Assembly (NCBI RefSeq): GCF_044762665.1
Contig: NZ_JBIWES010000006.1
Coordinates: 124,001-188,000, forward strand
DNA from: Peribacillus frigoritolerans_B
GTDB lineage: Bacteria; Bacillota; Bacilli; Bacillales; DSM-1321
DNA length: 64,000 bases
Direction of reading: 5' to 3'
Part shown: positions 23,311-32,818 of the stretch, piece by piece
How the letters are laid out: each line of letters opens with the position of its first letter
Numbering within the stretch: position 1 is the stretch's first letter
Program-made: the position numbers and the translations under genes
The notes under the pieces: model-generated
What the model saw: only the letters and a program-made list of their open reading frames with translations
Told to the model about the DNA's origin: nothing
The model's database searches: none

Positions 23311-25305
23311 TTAGAATGTGAATTTCTTTATTTCTTTGTGCATTTCCTGGGATAGGGCATCCAATTCACTAGCCAGGGCATTTAATTGTTCCATGGAGGC
23401 ATTCGTTTCTTCTACAGAAGCTGATACTTCTTCAGTTCCTGCTGCAGTTTCCTGACTGATTGAATTTAATTTTTCTGCATTGGTCGCCATTCGTGTGACC
23501 TCGTTTACCATATCATTCATCATCTTTTTCATTTCGTCAAAATTGCTGAATGTGTTCGCGATGATGGATGCAATGTGACTGAAAGCATTTTCCGTATCCG
23601 TTACAGAAGTATCCTGAAGATGGATTTTTTGATTGACTTGATCAATCAAATGAACGGTATTGGTTGTATCGGTTTGCATGGCTTGAATGATTTCAGAGAT
23701 TTCTTTCAGTGAGTTTTCCGTCTGCTCGGCCAATTTCTTCACTTCATCGGCAACAACTGCAAATCCTTTTCCATGCTCACCGGCCCTGGCTGCTTCGATG
23801 GCAGCATTCAGGGCGAGTAAATTCGTTTGTCCGGCAATCCCACTTATGGTCTTTACTATCGCACTAATATCATTGGACCGTGCATCCAATGATTTGACTG
23901 CTGTACTCATCTTATTGGATATCTGGGACGTTTCATTGAATTGTTGTTTTAGGCTTTGCACTTGAGTGATTCCGTTTTCGGAAGCTTTGAACATATTTTC
24001 GGATTCCGTGGCCATTTTGCCCGTTTGCGCTTCAAGGTCATTGATTTTGTCAGCCAGCAGCTTTACGGCTATTTCGTTATTCTGCCCAACTTCGATTTGG
24101 TCTATGGCACCGGCCGCTATTTGTTCCATCGTCATGGCCACCTCGTTAGCAGCCGCTGAATTCTCATCGGCACTAGCCACTAGTGTCATGGAGGAATCCG
24201 ATACTTTATCGGAAAGGTTGTTGACAACCCCAAACATATGACCCATATTCCTGGTCATTAAGCTGGTGTCTTCTGCAAGTTGGCCTATTTCATCTTTCCT
24301 GAAAATGGAATTCTTGGAGGTGAAATCGCCATCAGCCATTTTCCTTATGGATTCCTGCAGTTTTTTAATGGGATTCGTTAAAGAACGGGTGATGAAGATC
24401 GCAGATAGTGCAGTGACGGTAAAGACAATCAACAGTGTGATGATATTATCGATTATCATCGAGCTTGCCCGGACTTTCACTTCATTTTCGTCCATTACCC
24501 CTGCTATTCTCCATCCGGTGGTAGGGTTGGTGGCGTATCCGACGATCCGGCTTTGCCCTTCATATTCCTCGTTCATTGATCCGGATGCACTTTTCATTTT
24601 TTTGAAAATATTTTCCTTTGATATGTCCTGTTGAATTTTTTCCTTGTCTGGATGTGTAACGAATGACCCTTTCTTATCCAACAAAACCGTATAGCCCGTT
24701 TCGCCGAATTTCGTTTGATTGACCATCGTGATCAATGTATCGATCGAGATGTCGACACCGAGCACGCCTATTAATTTATCACGATCATCATATATGGCTT
24801 TTGCTGCCGTAATGACAAGTTCATTCGTCGCCTGATCCGTATAAGGTTCCGTCCAAATGGTCTTGTTTTTTTGTTTCAATGCGGATTGATACCAATCCCT
24901 TTGTCTCGGATCGAAGTCAGCCGGCAATTCCGCTTTAGGGAATATTAATGTTTTTCCATCTTTCTCCGTGCCGAGGTATAAACCATTTATTTCAGAACTG
25001 CTTGACTGTGTATGGGAAAACTCATCCATTATGGATTCGGGGTTCTTATCATAAGTACTCATGATAGGATACATACCGATCCTATCCAATTGATTTTCCG
25101 TTTTTTGAAAGAAGATTTCGAAAGAATCGTTCATTGACTTGACTTGCTCTTCCGTCGTTCCGGTAAGTTCCTTGGTCGTCAACTCGATACTATTTTTATA
25201 GCTCATGTAAGAGATGGCCATTCCGCTTATCATGATCAAAGCTAAAAAAGGAATCAATATTTGTTTTTTTAGCGAATTAAAATACCAGTCTGTCAGTCTT
25301 TTCAT
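23311..25305 (-). CDS. Methyl-accepting chemotaxis protein with dCache sensor
   Basis: Chemoreceptor of 664 residues, like McpA/McpB/TlpA of B. subtilis. Transmembrane helix 1 near 14-34, extracellular dCache_1 domain (about 40-280) with the DPRQRDWYQSAL motif, helix 2 near 285-305, HAMP (about 306-360), then a long cytoplasmic coiled coil with the conserved hairpin tip IAGQTNLLALNAAIEAARAGEHGKGFAVVADEVKKLAEQ split around residue 500. Ligand unknown; dCache receptors often bind amino acids. ATG 25305 follows AAGGAGAATT; the longer frame to 25332 lacks one. Confidence 0.92.
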   Translation of the reverse strand: MKRLTDWYFNSLKKQILIPFLALIMISGMAISYMSYKNSIELTTKELTGTTEEQVKSMNDSFEIFFQKTENQLDRIGMYPIMSTYDKNPESIMDEFSHTQSSSSEINGLYLGTEKDGKTLIFPKAELPADFDPRQRDWYQSALKQKNKTIWTEPYTDQATNELVITAAKAIYDDRDKLIGVLGVDISIDTLITMVNQTKFGETGYTVLLDKKGSFVTHPDKEKIQQDISKENIFKKMKSASGSMNEEYEGQSRIVGYATNPTTGWRIAGVMDENEVKVRASSMIIDNIITLLIVFTVTALSAIFITRSLTNPIKKLQESIRKMADGDFTSKNSIFRKDEIGQLAEDTSLMTRNMGHMFGVVNNLSDKVSDSSMTLVASADENSAAANEVAMTMEQIAAGAIDQIEVGQNNEIAVKLLADKINDLEAQTGKMATESENMFKASENGITQVQSLKQQFNETSQISNKMSTAVKSLDARSNDISAIVKTISGIAGQTNLLALNAAIEAARAGEHGKGFAVVADEVKKLAEQTENSLKEISEIIQAMQTDTTNTVHLIDQVNQKIHLQDTSVTDTENAFSHIASIIANTFSNFDEMKKMMNDMVNEVTRMATNAEKLNSISQETAAGTEEVSASVEETNASMEQLNALASELDALSQEMHKEIKKFTF

Positions 25306-25354
25306 CTGTACAATTCTCCTTATATACCTCAAATTAATTTAGGCTTCTATAGAT

Positions 25355-25381
25355 ATTTCGGTCTGCTTTGACTTTTTTTGA
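25355..25381 (-). promoter_or_regulatory. Weak SigD-like promoter for chemoreceptor
   Basis: Minus strand reads TCAA-N15-ACCGAAAT, compared with TAAA-N15-GCCGATAT. Spacing is exact and each box has one or two mismatches. Chemotaxis genes are normally in the SigD regulon. Confidence 0.4.
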
Positions 25382-25453
25382 AGTTTCAAGTTAGAAAATT
25401 CCCAATATTAATTTTGCTGTGAGTGAACGACATGCATTCAAGGTATAGTGGAT

Positions 25454-25487
25454 AAAAAAAAGAGCTGACAGCCATGGTCAACTCTTT
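25454..25487 (-). terminator. Intrinsic terminator of ydbST-like operon
   Basis: AGAGTTGAC / GTCAGCTCT stem with a G-U pair and a run of eight T on the minus strand. Confidence 0.8.
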
Positions 25488-25500
25488 CATTCATTGATTG

Positions 25501-26970
25501 CTATTCGACTTGGATATTTTTTGTCCTGTCCATATACCATGTGTAAAACTCGTCTGCATAATTAACGGATACATCTTGGAGCTTTGTATGGTGTACAGGC
25601 TTGGAGCGGTTGATCGTTTCAATTGTGGCAAGCCCGAAAAACTTTTGCAGCCTCGAACGCTCCACCTCAATTTGGATGACCTTGCTTCTTTTGGTAATGA
25701 ATAGTGATGTTTCCAAACTTCCGGATTTGAACTGAATGAACTCATCATTTAACAAGTAACGGCTATTTTTGTAATCCATTATTCTCAATGTATAAATGAG
25801 GACGAATAGAATCAGCGAGATATACCATAGGGAGGGTTTGAAATAATAGATCGCCAATGTTGTGAGAATCCAGAAAAAGCTGGGCCGAAGCATTCGGATT
25901 TTGAAGGCCTGTTTCGATAGTGACTTCATTGACCGTTCCACTTTATAAGCGGGTAAAATCTCTTCTACCATCCCATATGCCCGTTCAATTGATAAAAAAG
26001 GATAGAGGGTGTTCGTTTCCAGATCTTCATCACCGGTGCTTCCTGCACTGATCAGTTTTACTTCTGCCAATCCTAGCAATCTTTTAATGATTGATTGGGT
26101 GATTTCGACTGCTTGTACTTTTTCTTTCTGAATGGAAAAAGCGGATTCATCCAGTACGCCTTTCTTGATATATATACGCTCGTGATCGGATGAAATTTCA
26201 TATTTTCCATATTTAACGAATGTGGAAACGATTCCGAATGCAACGGCGACACAAATGAGACCCGCAATAACGATGGTTATGATCCACCAAGTATCCAATA
26301 GCCTGGCAAGGAAGCCTTCGGCGTTCTCCAAATCGATAAAATCATCAAGTGTATTATATAACGTGGCCAATATTGGGATTAGGGCCAGAAAACTGAGTGA
26401 TGTAAAGGAAGCTTTCAGCACATCTTGTTTGCTTGGCGTGAAATGGATTGTTTTTTCACTGGTTGGTTGTATATCCTCAGCTATTCGTTCTTCAGGACTA
26501 TCCACTTCGATAACCGGAAGTTCCTGTTTTGAAGCATATTCCCCCTCAAGCCGTTCGGCCTCTTTTCGGGAAATCATCTCGAAAGGTACGGTACCCTGAT
26601 CGCCAGTCATCCCCGTTTCGAATGTTAAAGAGGTCAATCTGAAAATTTTATGAAATAAAGTCGTCCGTTGCTGGACATTCTGGACCTTATGAAGCGGGAC
26701 AGTTCGATACGATTTCGAGATAAGCCCTGAAGTAATATGTATGGCACTTTCTTTGATTTGGTATTTATACGTATACCATTTAAGGATGACAGAAATGACT
26801 TTCCAAATCAGATAAACTAGAAAACCGATTTGGAGTACCTTCATGTACATCTTTTCAGAACCGAAATTCAGGACATAAAGCATGATTATGAAAAACACAT
26901 TCCCTTTCAGCAATTTCCAAAATTCGAAAGGGATTTTGAAAGGGTGTAATCGTTTTGCTTGTTCTTCCAT
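25501..26970 (-). CDS. Bacterial PH-domain membrane protein, YdbT-like
   Basis: Membrane protein of 489 residues built from bPH_2 (DUF304) units. A first membrane pair near 18-60 is followed by a PH unit (ITSGLISKSYRTVPLHKVQNVQQR). A second unit follows a pair near 195-250 (IYIKKGVLDESAFSIQKEKVQAVEI), and a third follows the pair near 360-395 (SLETSLFITKRSKVIQIEVERSRLQ). The repeated phrase of the type IPLxKVQxVxxxQ marks each unit. The partner gene ends two bases upstream. Role unresolved; B. subtilis YdbST has been linked to antimicrobial tolerance. Confidence 0.85.
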   Translation of the reverse strand: MEEQAKRLHPFKIPFEFWKLLKGNVFFIIMLYVLNFGSEKMYMKVLQIGFLVYLIWKVISVILKWYTYKYQIKESAIHITSGLISKSYRTVPLHKVQNVQQRTTLFHKIFRLTSLTFETGMTGDQGTVPFEMISRKEAERLEGEYASKQELPVIEVDSPEERIAEDIQPTSEKTIHFTPSKQDVLKASFTSLSFLALIPILATLYNTLDDFIDLENAEGFLARLLDTWWIITIVIAGLICVAVAFGIVSTFVKYGKYEISSDHERIYIKKGVLDESAFSIQKEKVQAVEITQSIIKRLLGLAEVKLISAGSTGDEDLETNTLYPFLSIERAYGMVEEILPAYKVERSMKSLSKQAFKIRMLRPSFFWILTTLAIYYFKPSLWYISLILFVLIYTLRIMDYKNSRYLLNDEFIQFKSGSLETSLFITKRSKVIQIEVERSRLQKFFGLATIETINRSKPVHHTKLQDVSVNYADEFYTWYMDRTKNIQVE

Positions 26971-26972
26971 CG

Positions 26973-27467
26973 TTAATCCACTTCCTTAATTTTTGCGAAA
27001 TGGGCAATTTTATCTCGTAATTCATACGCCTCTTTCTCGGGGATGGCAGGTATGTCATGAGAGTCGCCCATTGTTCCGACGCTTAGGGAATAAAGGTTAT
27101 ATTTTCGCAAAAAAGGTCCTTGGTTCAATTTGACGGATTGAACCTTCGTCATTGGAATGAGTTCATGCTTTTCACTCCAGGCTCCCCGTTTTGTTTGAAT
27201 GAATTCTTCGTTCACATCGTAACGCCAATACTTTTGCAAAAGTATCGGTTCAATGAAGATGGACCAGATTGCATTGAAAAAAGATAATACGATAAGTCCG
27301 TTTAAAATCCATCCAATCCATTCTTTCCAAGTGAAATAATCATCAACAAATAATAGGATGCCAAGTACGGCGAGGATAATAAGATTTGTAATGGCTTCAG
27401 TCATCCGCCAAACCTTCACTGATTCTTTGGAAATTTTCTTCGTTGGTGGCTCTATCTTGGAATACAT
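26973..27467 (-). CDS. Bacterial PH-domain membrane protein, YdbS-like
   Basis: A 164-residue protein with two transmembrane helices (about 30-75) and one bPH_2 domain, including RGAWSEKHELIPMTKVQSVKLNQGPFLRKYNLYSL. Encoded directly upstream of the YdbT-like protein with only two bases between stop and next ATG, so the two are co-translated and probably form a membrane complex. Start ATG at 27467; AAGGAG lies just upstream. Confidence 0.85.
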   Translation of the reverse strand: MYSKIEPPTKKISKESVKVWRMTEAITNLIILAVLGILLFVDDYFTWKEWIGWILNGLIVLSFFNAIWSIFIEPILLQKYWRYDVNEEFIQTKRGAWSEKHELIPMTKVQSVKLNQGPFLRKYNLYSLSVGTMGDSHDIPAIPEKEAYELRDKIAHFAKIKEVD

Positions 27468-27682
27468 ATATTCACTCCTTACTATGTCTTTATACTTATA
27501 CGGATTATCTTACAAAAAAGTTCCCTATCATAAGAACTTGTTTCCATGGGGTGCCGGCCGAATAATCCTGCAGTTTCCCGAGTATATATAAATAAGGAAC
27601 TTTCTAGTGGCTCTTTTCTTTTTATAAGACAGTAAAATGGACAAGATAGAAGATGTAAGTTTTTAGAGTGGGAGTGATAGGT

Positions 27683-29173
27683 TTGACATATAAAAGGAAG
27701 TTGAGTTTTATATTCTTCCTGTTTTTGATTTGTTTTTTTGATGGGGAATCGAAGCAGGCTGCAAATGATGATGGAAACCTAGAGAAGGAAATTCAACAAA
27801 TATTAGAGTATTCGCCGGGATTGGCTGGGGCTTTGACGGGAATTTCCATCCGTTCAGCTGAAACGGGGGAAATGATTTATGAATGGGGAGCGCAAACGAG
27901 ATTGCGGCCTGCTTCGAACCTTAAGCTATTGACTGCAGCAGCTGCGCTGGAAACTTTAGGGGAAGATCATGTTTTTCAAACAGAACTATACATAAAAGGA
28001 GTGCAGGTTGGCCATGTTCTGCAGGGAGATGTATATCTGAAGGGAAAAGGAGATCCCACATTATTGGAAAAGGATTTTGATGAGCTGGCAGCTTCATTGA
28101 AGCGCAGGCAAGTTAAGCTGGTTCATGGGGACCTTATAGCGGACGATTCTTGGTATGATGATATTCGCTATTCCCAAGACTTGGTTTGGAGCGATGAACA
28201 GGAATATTACGGAGCAGCCGTTTCGGCTTTAACCGCATCCCCTAATGAAGATTACGATACCGGTACCGTCATCGTGGAGATAACGCCTGGGGAAAAGGCT
28301 GGTAAAAGGGCAACGGTGAAGCTGGAGCCGGAAACGGATTACGTGAAGGTCATCAACAAAACGAAAACTGAATCGGCAGACAGCAATAAGAAAATTGAAG
28401 TCGAACGGTCTCATGGCACACAAGTCATTACGGTGTCCGGGACCATTCCGGAGCGTTCTGGGGTGACCAAAGAGTGGATCTCGGTGGAAGATCCCACGGA
28501 ATATGCCCTGAGCCTATTTGAAAAATCAATGAAGAAACATGGAATTAAAGTGTTGGGAAAAAGGGAAAAAGGGAAAACGCCAGTAGAAGCGGACTTGATT
28601 GCCACTCATCAGTCCATGCCGCTTTCACAGCTGCTTATTCCTTTCATGAAATTGAGCAATAACAGCCATGCCGAGGTTTTGGTAAAGGAAATGGGCAAAG
28701 AGGCAGAAGGGGAGGGAAGCTGGAAGGATGGTTTAAAGGTTACTCGAAATCAGCTCAAGAGTATGGGTCTCGATATACAAACGATCATGATGCGTGATGG
28801 ATCTGGCATTTCCCAAGTCAATATGATTCCAGCGAATGAAATAACGAAGCTTCTGTATGCCGTACAGGAAAAAACATGGTTTCCTGCTTACTTGAATGCT
28901 TTGCCGATTGCAGGCAACGAAAATCGGATGGTGGGGGGTACGCTAAGAAAGAGGATGAAAGGGACACTTGCAGCCGGGAATGTTCGCGCTAAAACAGGGA
29001 CGATTTCAGGAACGAGCTCCTTATCAGGTTATGTGACGACCAAAAGAGGGGAAAAAATTATATTTTCAATCATCTTGAATAACTTTGTAGAAGAAAAAGG
29101 CATTACGGCAATCCAGGATAAGATAGCCGTTATGCTCGCGGAACAGGAAAACCTATTGGGAAGTGGCCATTAG
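27683..29173 (+). CDS. dacC: D-alanyl-D-alanine carboxypeptidase/endopeptidase (PBP4, peptidase S13)
   Basis: Secreted penicillin-binding protein of 496 residues, class C low-molecular-mass type, near the 491 of B. subtilis DacC. N-terminal hydrophobic anchor or signal (6-20), then SxxK at S78-N-L-K81, SxN as SNN in KLSNNSHAE (about 325), and KTG in RAKTGTISG (about 443). The insert between SxxK and SxN carries the extra domains typical of S13 enzymes. It trims or cleaves peptidoglycan crosslinks outside the membrane. I prefer TTG 27683 (MTYKRK) with GGGAGTGATAGG upstream over the GTG at 27668. Confidence 0.9.
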   Translation: MTYKRKLSFIFFLFLICFFDGESKQAANDDGNLEKEIQQILEYSPGLAGALTGISIRSAETGEMIYEWGAQTRLRPASNLKLLTAAAALETLGEDHVFQTELYIKGVQVGHVLQGDVYLKGKGDPTLLEKDFDELAASLKRRQVKLVHGDLIADDSWYDDIRYSQDLVWSDEQEYYGAAVSALTASPNEDYDTGTVIVEITPGEKAGKRATVKLEPETDYVKVINKTKTESADSNKKIEVERSHGTQVITVSGTIPERSGVTKEWISVEDPTEYALSLFEKSMKKHGIKVLGKREKGKTPVEADLIATHQSMPLSQLLIPFMKLSNNSHAEVLVKEMGKEAEGEGSWKDGLKVTRNQLKSMGLDIQTIMMRDGSGISQVNMIPANEITKLLYAVQEKTWFPAYLNALPIAGNENRMVGGTLRKRMKGTLAAGNVRAKTGTISGTSSLSGYVTTKRGEKIIFSIILNNFVEEKGITAIQDKIAVMLAEQENLLGSGH

Positions 29174-29596
29174 TATCCATGGAAAGCAAGGTATGTAGTT
29201 CAGATCTGTGATAAGCTGCTCGTCATCTGCCAATTTATTTTCTTCGGCAAAATAAAGCCGATAAGCCGTTTTTTATTTGCTGACTCGATGTCGGGTTTCA
29301 ATCGGAGATTCGAATGGCGTTTCAAATCGATGTTCATTATATAACATTGCATCAAGCCGGCTTTTGAACCATCGAAGACCTTTAAGGCCAAGCTGTTTGA
29401 TCGTAGACAGGGTCTCCATGAAGTGAGGAAAAGCTAACCTTTTCCTTCTCTGTTTCTTGAATCAAACATGAAGCTTGGAAGCATATTGGATTTTATTCAA
29501 TACCAGCACCTTCCTCTTATTTTTTTCATTTATCCGCTCAAGGAAGGATTTTAAGGGAGGATTAATAGAAATAAGTAGTATAGGGGGGGAATGCTT
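29174..29596. other. Intergenic region without a recognisable gene
   Basis: After dacC a weak hairpin (CGGC...GCCG then six T, about 29243-29275) may end transcription. A 63-codon minus-strand frame (29200-29391) has no good ribosome site and no family I recognise; it may be a gene relic. The rest holds only the GGGGGGG ribosome site of the next gene. Confidence 0.4.
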
Positions 29597-30201
29597 ATGA
29601 ACTTTCCAACACTCAATGGACAGTATACGATTAGCAGTCTTATAGCTGAAATTCACGAAATTTCAAAAAAACGCTCACTCTATATATTGGCCATAGATGG
29701 TCGGGGCGGGTCTGGAAAAAGTACACTCGCTTCCTGTATCCAAGCAGAATTTCCAGGTAGCGTGGTCGTTCATATGGATGATTTTTATTTGCCGTCATCG
29801 GATAGGGTTAAACTGCCTCCATCCCAAAAGCAGATTGGAGCGGATTATGATTGGGAACGGGTTTGTAACCAAATACTGAAATCGCTTACAAAAGGGGGAG
29901 AAGGAAGGTATCAAAGGTATGATTGGGAATCGGACACGATGGCCGATGGCATGTGGTTCCTGCTGGAGGCCTTGTCATTATAGAAGGAACATATTCTATC
30001 CGTAAAGAATTGGCAGGGTACCATGATTTCACGATTTGGGTGGAGTGTCCCCGTGATCAGCGATTGAAACGTGGCCTTGAGCGGGATGGTGAAGATGCAC
30101 GTCAGATGTGGGAGGATAATTGGATGGTTTATGAAGATCTTTATGTGGGTGCACAAAGGCCTCAAGAAAGAGAGAATCTTGTTGTGGACGGAACGAGCTG
30201 A
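29597..30201 (+). pseudogene. Uridine-kinase-like P-loop gene with a frameshift
   Basis: The first frame (ATG 29597 behind a G7 ribosome site) gives the N-terminal two thirds of a nucleoside-kinase-like protein: Walker A GRGGSGKST near residue 35-43, MDDFYLP, YDWERV. It ends at 29983. The second part (GGLVIIEGTYSIRKEL, WVECPRDQRLKRGLERDG) continues in the -1 frame from about 29950 to 30201. Joining them at GCC-GA/TGG near 29949-29951 restores a roughly 200-residue uridine kinase family protein, so one base is missing. It is either a true inactivation or a sequencing error; no slippery site is evident. Confidence 0.8.
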
Positions 30202-30303
30202 ATCTGGGATATCTGGAGCTCGCTTTTAATTGTAAGGGTTTATCTATAAAATATATTATATGTTTAGATAAATTTCTGGGGAGCCGGAAACTGGGGGGAA
30301 ACG

Positions 30304-30945
30304 ATGTTTACTAATGAAGAACAAGCTGCCGTATATAAAGCCATTTATAACCGAAGGGATATCAGGAGTTTTTTGCCTAAGCCCATTTCAAAGGATATAC
30401 TCCGCAGAATTTTGGATGCTGCACATCATGCGCCGTCTGTAGGATTCATGCAACCTTGGAGTTTCATCGTGATTTCATCGCAGGAAACCAAGGACAGTTT
30501 GGCATGGGCAGCGGATAAAGAGAGAAGGGCCCTCGCTATTCATTATGAAGGAGGTAAAGAAAATAAGTTTCTTGGTTTGAAAGTGGAAGGGTTAAAAGAA
30601 GCACCATACACCATTTGTGTTACATGCGACCCGACACGGGGCGGCTCCCATGTTTTAGGGAGGAACTCCATTCCGGAAACCGATATCCTATCCACGGCCT
30701 GTGCGATTCAAAATATGTGGCTGGCAGCCTGTGCGGAAGGATTGGCAATGGGATGGGTAAGCTTTTATAAGAAAAATGATATTCGTGATATTTTGGAGAT
30801 TCCGCCGCATATAGAACCCGTCGCACTCCTGTCGATAGGCTATACGGATCAATATCCGGATAAACCCATTCTTGAACTTGCTAAGTGGGAAAAAAGAAGG
30901 CCGATGGACGAACTTATTTTCAAGGATAAATGGGGGAATAAATAA
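30304..30945 (+). CDS. bluB: 5,6-dimethylbenzimidazole synthase BluB
   Basis: Nitroreductase-fold enzyme of 213 residues that destroys FMNH2 with oxygen to make dimethylbenzimidazole, the lower ligand of vitamin B12. BluB signatures separate it from ordinary nitroreductases: RRDIRSFLPKPI, AHHAPSVGFMQPWSF, GRNSIPETDILS, and AIQNMWLAACAEGLAMGWVSF. ATG follows GGGGGGAA. No cobalamin genes or B12 riboswitch are adjacent; upstream is a broken kinase gene. It may support a B12 pathway elsewhere or lower-ligand remodelling. A terminator follows at 30979-31002. Confidence 0.88.
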   Translation: MFTNEEQAAVYKAIYNRRDIRSFLPKPISKDILRRILDAAHHAPSVGFMQPWSFIVISSQETKDSLAWAADKERRALAIHYEGGKENKFLGLKVEGLKEAPYTICVTCDPTRGGSHVLGRNSIPETDILSTACAIQNMWLAACAEGLAMGWVSFYKKNDIRDILEIPPHIEPVALLSIGYTDQYPDKPILELAKWEKRRPMDELIFKDKWGNK

Positions 30946-30978
30946 AACGATATATTAAGGTTCTAAAACTTGTTTATT

Positions 30979-31002
30979 AAGCCCCTGGTTCAGGGGTTTT
31001 TT
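30979..31002 (+). terminator. Intrinsic terminator of bluB
   Basis: CCCCTG-GTT-CAGGGG followed by six T. Confidence 0.88.
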
Positions 31003-31020
31003 GTTGTGAGGAAAATATAG

Positions 31021-31060
31021 AAGACTCTTACGAAAGATGCATCTTTTGAAAGAGTCTTTT
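31021..31060. terminator. Hairpin after sigma-54 gene
   Basis: AAGACTCTT / AAGAGTCTT outer stem plus inner AAAGATGCATCTTT, with T-runs on both strands, the longer on plus. Confidence 0.6.
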
Positions 31061-31078
31061 TAAAAATTTGGTTTGATT

Positions 31079-32437
31079 TTAAAATCTGCGCCGTTTTGAA
31101 GATCCCGGTATACCGAGATCTTCACGGTATTTTGCAATAGTCCGGCGGGAGATCTTCGTCCCTTCATTTTCGAATATTTGACAAAGTTTCTGATCTGAAA
31201 AAGGCTTTATTTTATCTTCATCGGCAATCAAGACCTTTATTTTTTCCTTGATGGTGGTCGTTGATTCGGTTGCTTGGCTGTTCACGCGGTTTAACCCTCT
31301 AGTAAAGAAGTTCCTTATTTTGAAGAGGCCATGCGGCGTCTGGATATATTTATTGCTCGTCGCCCTGCTGATCGTTGATTCATGAAGCTGAAGTTTTTCC
31401 GAAATGTCCTTCAGTGTCATAGGTTTTAATCCTGTAATTCCCTTCATGAAAAACTCATGCTGCTCATCCACGATTGACGCTGTCACTTTGTAAAGTGTCA
31501 TTTGCCTTTGTTCGAGCCCTTTTAAAAGTAATTGGGCATCATTTATGTGCCCTTTTATATAATCTTTAGCTGGATTAACAGAATTCATGGCGACGTGATT
31601 CTTGTAGTAAGGATTGATGGAAAGTTTAGGTGTGCAGCTATCGTTGACCGTTATCAGGAAACCTTCTTTTTCTTTTTCCACGTAAACGTCCGGAACGATG
31701 TAATGAGTCATATCATTGGAAAAGTGACTGACTGGACGCGGGTTTAACGTACGGATGAAATCCGAGGCCTCTTGTACTTCTTGAACGGTCACTTGGTGAA
31801 GGGCGGCAATTTTCCTGTAGCGTTTTTCTGCTAAATCCGCTAAATGCTTTTTAACGATCTTATACGCCAATTCATTGTGATTCTCATGCTCACGCAGCTG
31901 AATGAGTAAACAATCGGTCAGATCTTTAGCCCCGACTCCAATTGGGTCAAGGGATTGCAATACTTGAATCATATTTTCGATTTCTTCCACGGGTACGGAA
32001 AAATGCGAGGCAGCCCAATGGGCATCCAATTCAAGAAATCCATAATCATTTAAGTTTCCAATCAAAAATTGGAGAATCTTCTTTTCAAATTCTTTCAACG
32101 AACTTAGTAAACTCAATTGTTCCAGTAAATGGCTTTCCAGTGTTTCTGTGTTAACTGAATAATTGTTGATAGGGTTGTAATCATTGTCTCCGGTGAAACT
32201 TTTACTTTTAGAGGAGGATCCACGTATCTGAGAATTTATTTTATGTGTACGAATATTAAGTGATGCGAGGGGGTCTTTAAAGCTAATTTCGAGAATGGGA
32301 TTTTCGTAAGCCTGTCGGTTCAGGAAATCTATCAGTTCATGGGTGGAATATTGAAGGATATTGATCGATTGCTGTAATTCAGGGGTTAATGATAACTTCA
32401 AGGTTTGTTTTTGATACAGTTCAAATCCTACCTGCAT
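31079..32437 (-). CDS. sigL: RNA polymerase sigma-54 factor (SigL/RpoN)
   Basis: Sigma-54 of 452 residues. The N-terminal activator-interacting region I has the usual LTPELQQSINILQYS pattern (about 15-30), followed by an acidic linker, the core-binding domain (about 90-240), the HTH region, and the C-terminal RpoN box ISRRTIAKYRE. It directs RNA polymerase to -24/-12 promoters and needs an ATP-driven enhancer-binding protein. ATG 32437 lies 9 bases from GAAG; a TTG at 32446 is less likely. Divergent from it is an operon with a textbook -24/-12 promoter. Confidence 0.95.
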   Translation of the reverse strand: MQVGFELYQKQTLKLSLTPELQQSINILQYSTHELIDFLNRQAYENPILEISFKDPLASLNIRTHKINSQIRGSSSKSKSFTGDNDYNPINNYSVNTETLESHLLEQLSLLSSLKEFEKKILQFLIGNLNDYGFLELDAHWAASHFSVPVEEIENMIQVLQSLDPIGVGAKDLTDCLLIQLREHENHNELAYKIVKKHLADLAEKRYRKIAALHQVTVQEVQEASDFIRTLNPRPVSHFSNDMTHYIVPDVYVEKEKEGFLITVNDSCTPKLSINPYYKNHVAMNSVNPAKDYIKGHINDAQLLLKGLEQRQMTLYKVTASIVDEQHEFFMKGITGLKPMTLKDISEKLQLHESTISRATSNKYIQTPHGLFKIRNFFTRGLNRVNSQATESTTTIKEKIKVLIADEDKIKPFSDQKLCQIFENEGTKISRRTIAKYREDLGIPGSSKRRRF

Positions 32438-32628
32438 ATATATCAACTTCTTTCTTTAAGATTAACATAGCGGCTTAAAAGGAATGAAAAAATATTAACA
32501 TGATAATAATACAAATCTTACGAAAATTCAATATTGTGTGTCAGGTTTTGTAACATCAATTAGAAAATAATGAGGGGGATTCAAAAAAATGCTTGTATTT
32601 CAGTATTTAATCTAATGAATGGGAGTTG

Positions 32629-32700
32629 TTGATTCGAATATGAATCAAACGATTTATATGTGAATCAACACGTACTACTATTGATTTGAATATGAATCAT
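32629..32700. promoter_or_regulatory. Cluster of palindromic enhancer-binding sites (UAS)
   Basis: TTGATTCGAATATGAATCAA (32629-32648, perfect 7-bp arms, 6-bp gap), a degenerate copy at 32649-32668 sharing TGAATCAA and GATT, and TTGATTTGAATATGAATCAT (32681-32700). All lie 40-110 bp upstream of the -24 element, where sigma-54 activators bind. The activator gene is not in this window. Confidence 0.7.
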
Positions 32701-32738
32701 TTTAACTTGAATACCTTTAATATAAGGCTCATATAATT

Positions 32739-32754
32739 TGGCATGCATCTTGCT
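32739..32754 (+). promoter_or_regulatory. Sigma-54 (-24/-12) promoter of aminotransferase operon
   Basis: TGGCATGCATCTTGCT: TGGCA, N5, TTGCT with correct GG to GC spacing; 65 bp before the aminotransferase start. Confidence 0.85.
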
Positions 32755-32818
32755 ACATCTATAAATATAAAAATAAACTAGCTTGAAAAAATCCATTACA
32801 GAGAAGGGTGTTTTTTAC

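Noticed and set aside
29200..29391. Transposase fragment
   Set aside because: The frame shows no transposase motif and no inverted repeats flank it.
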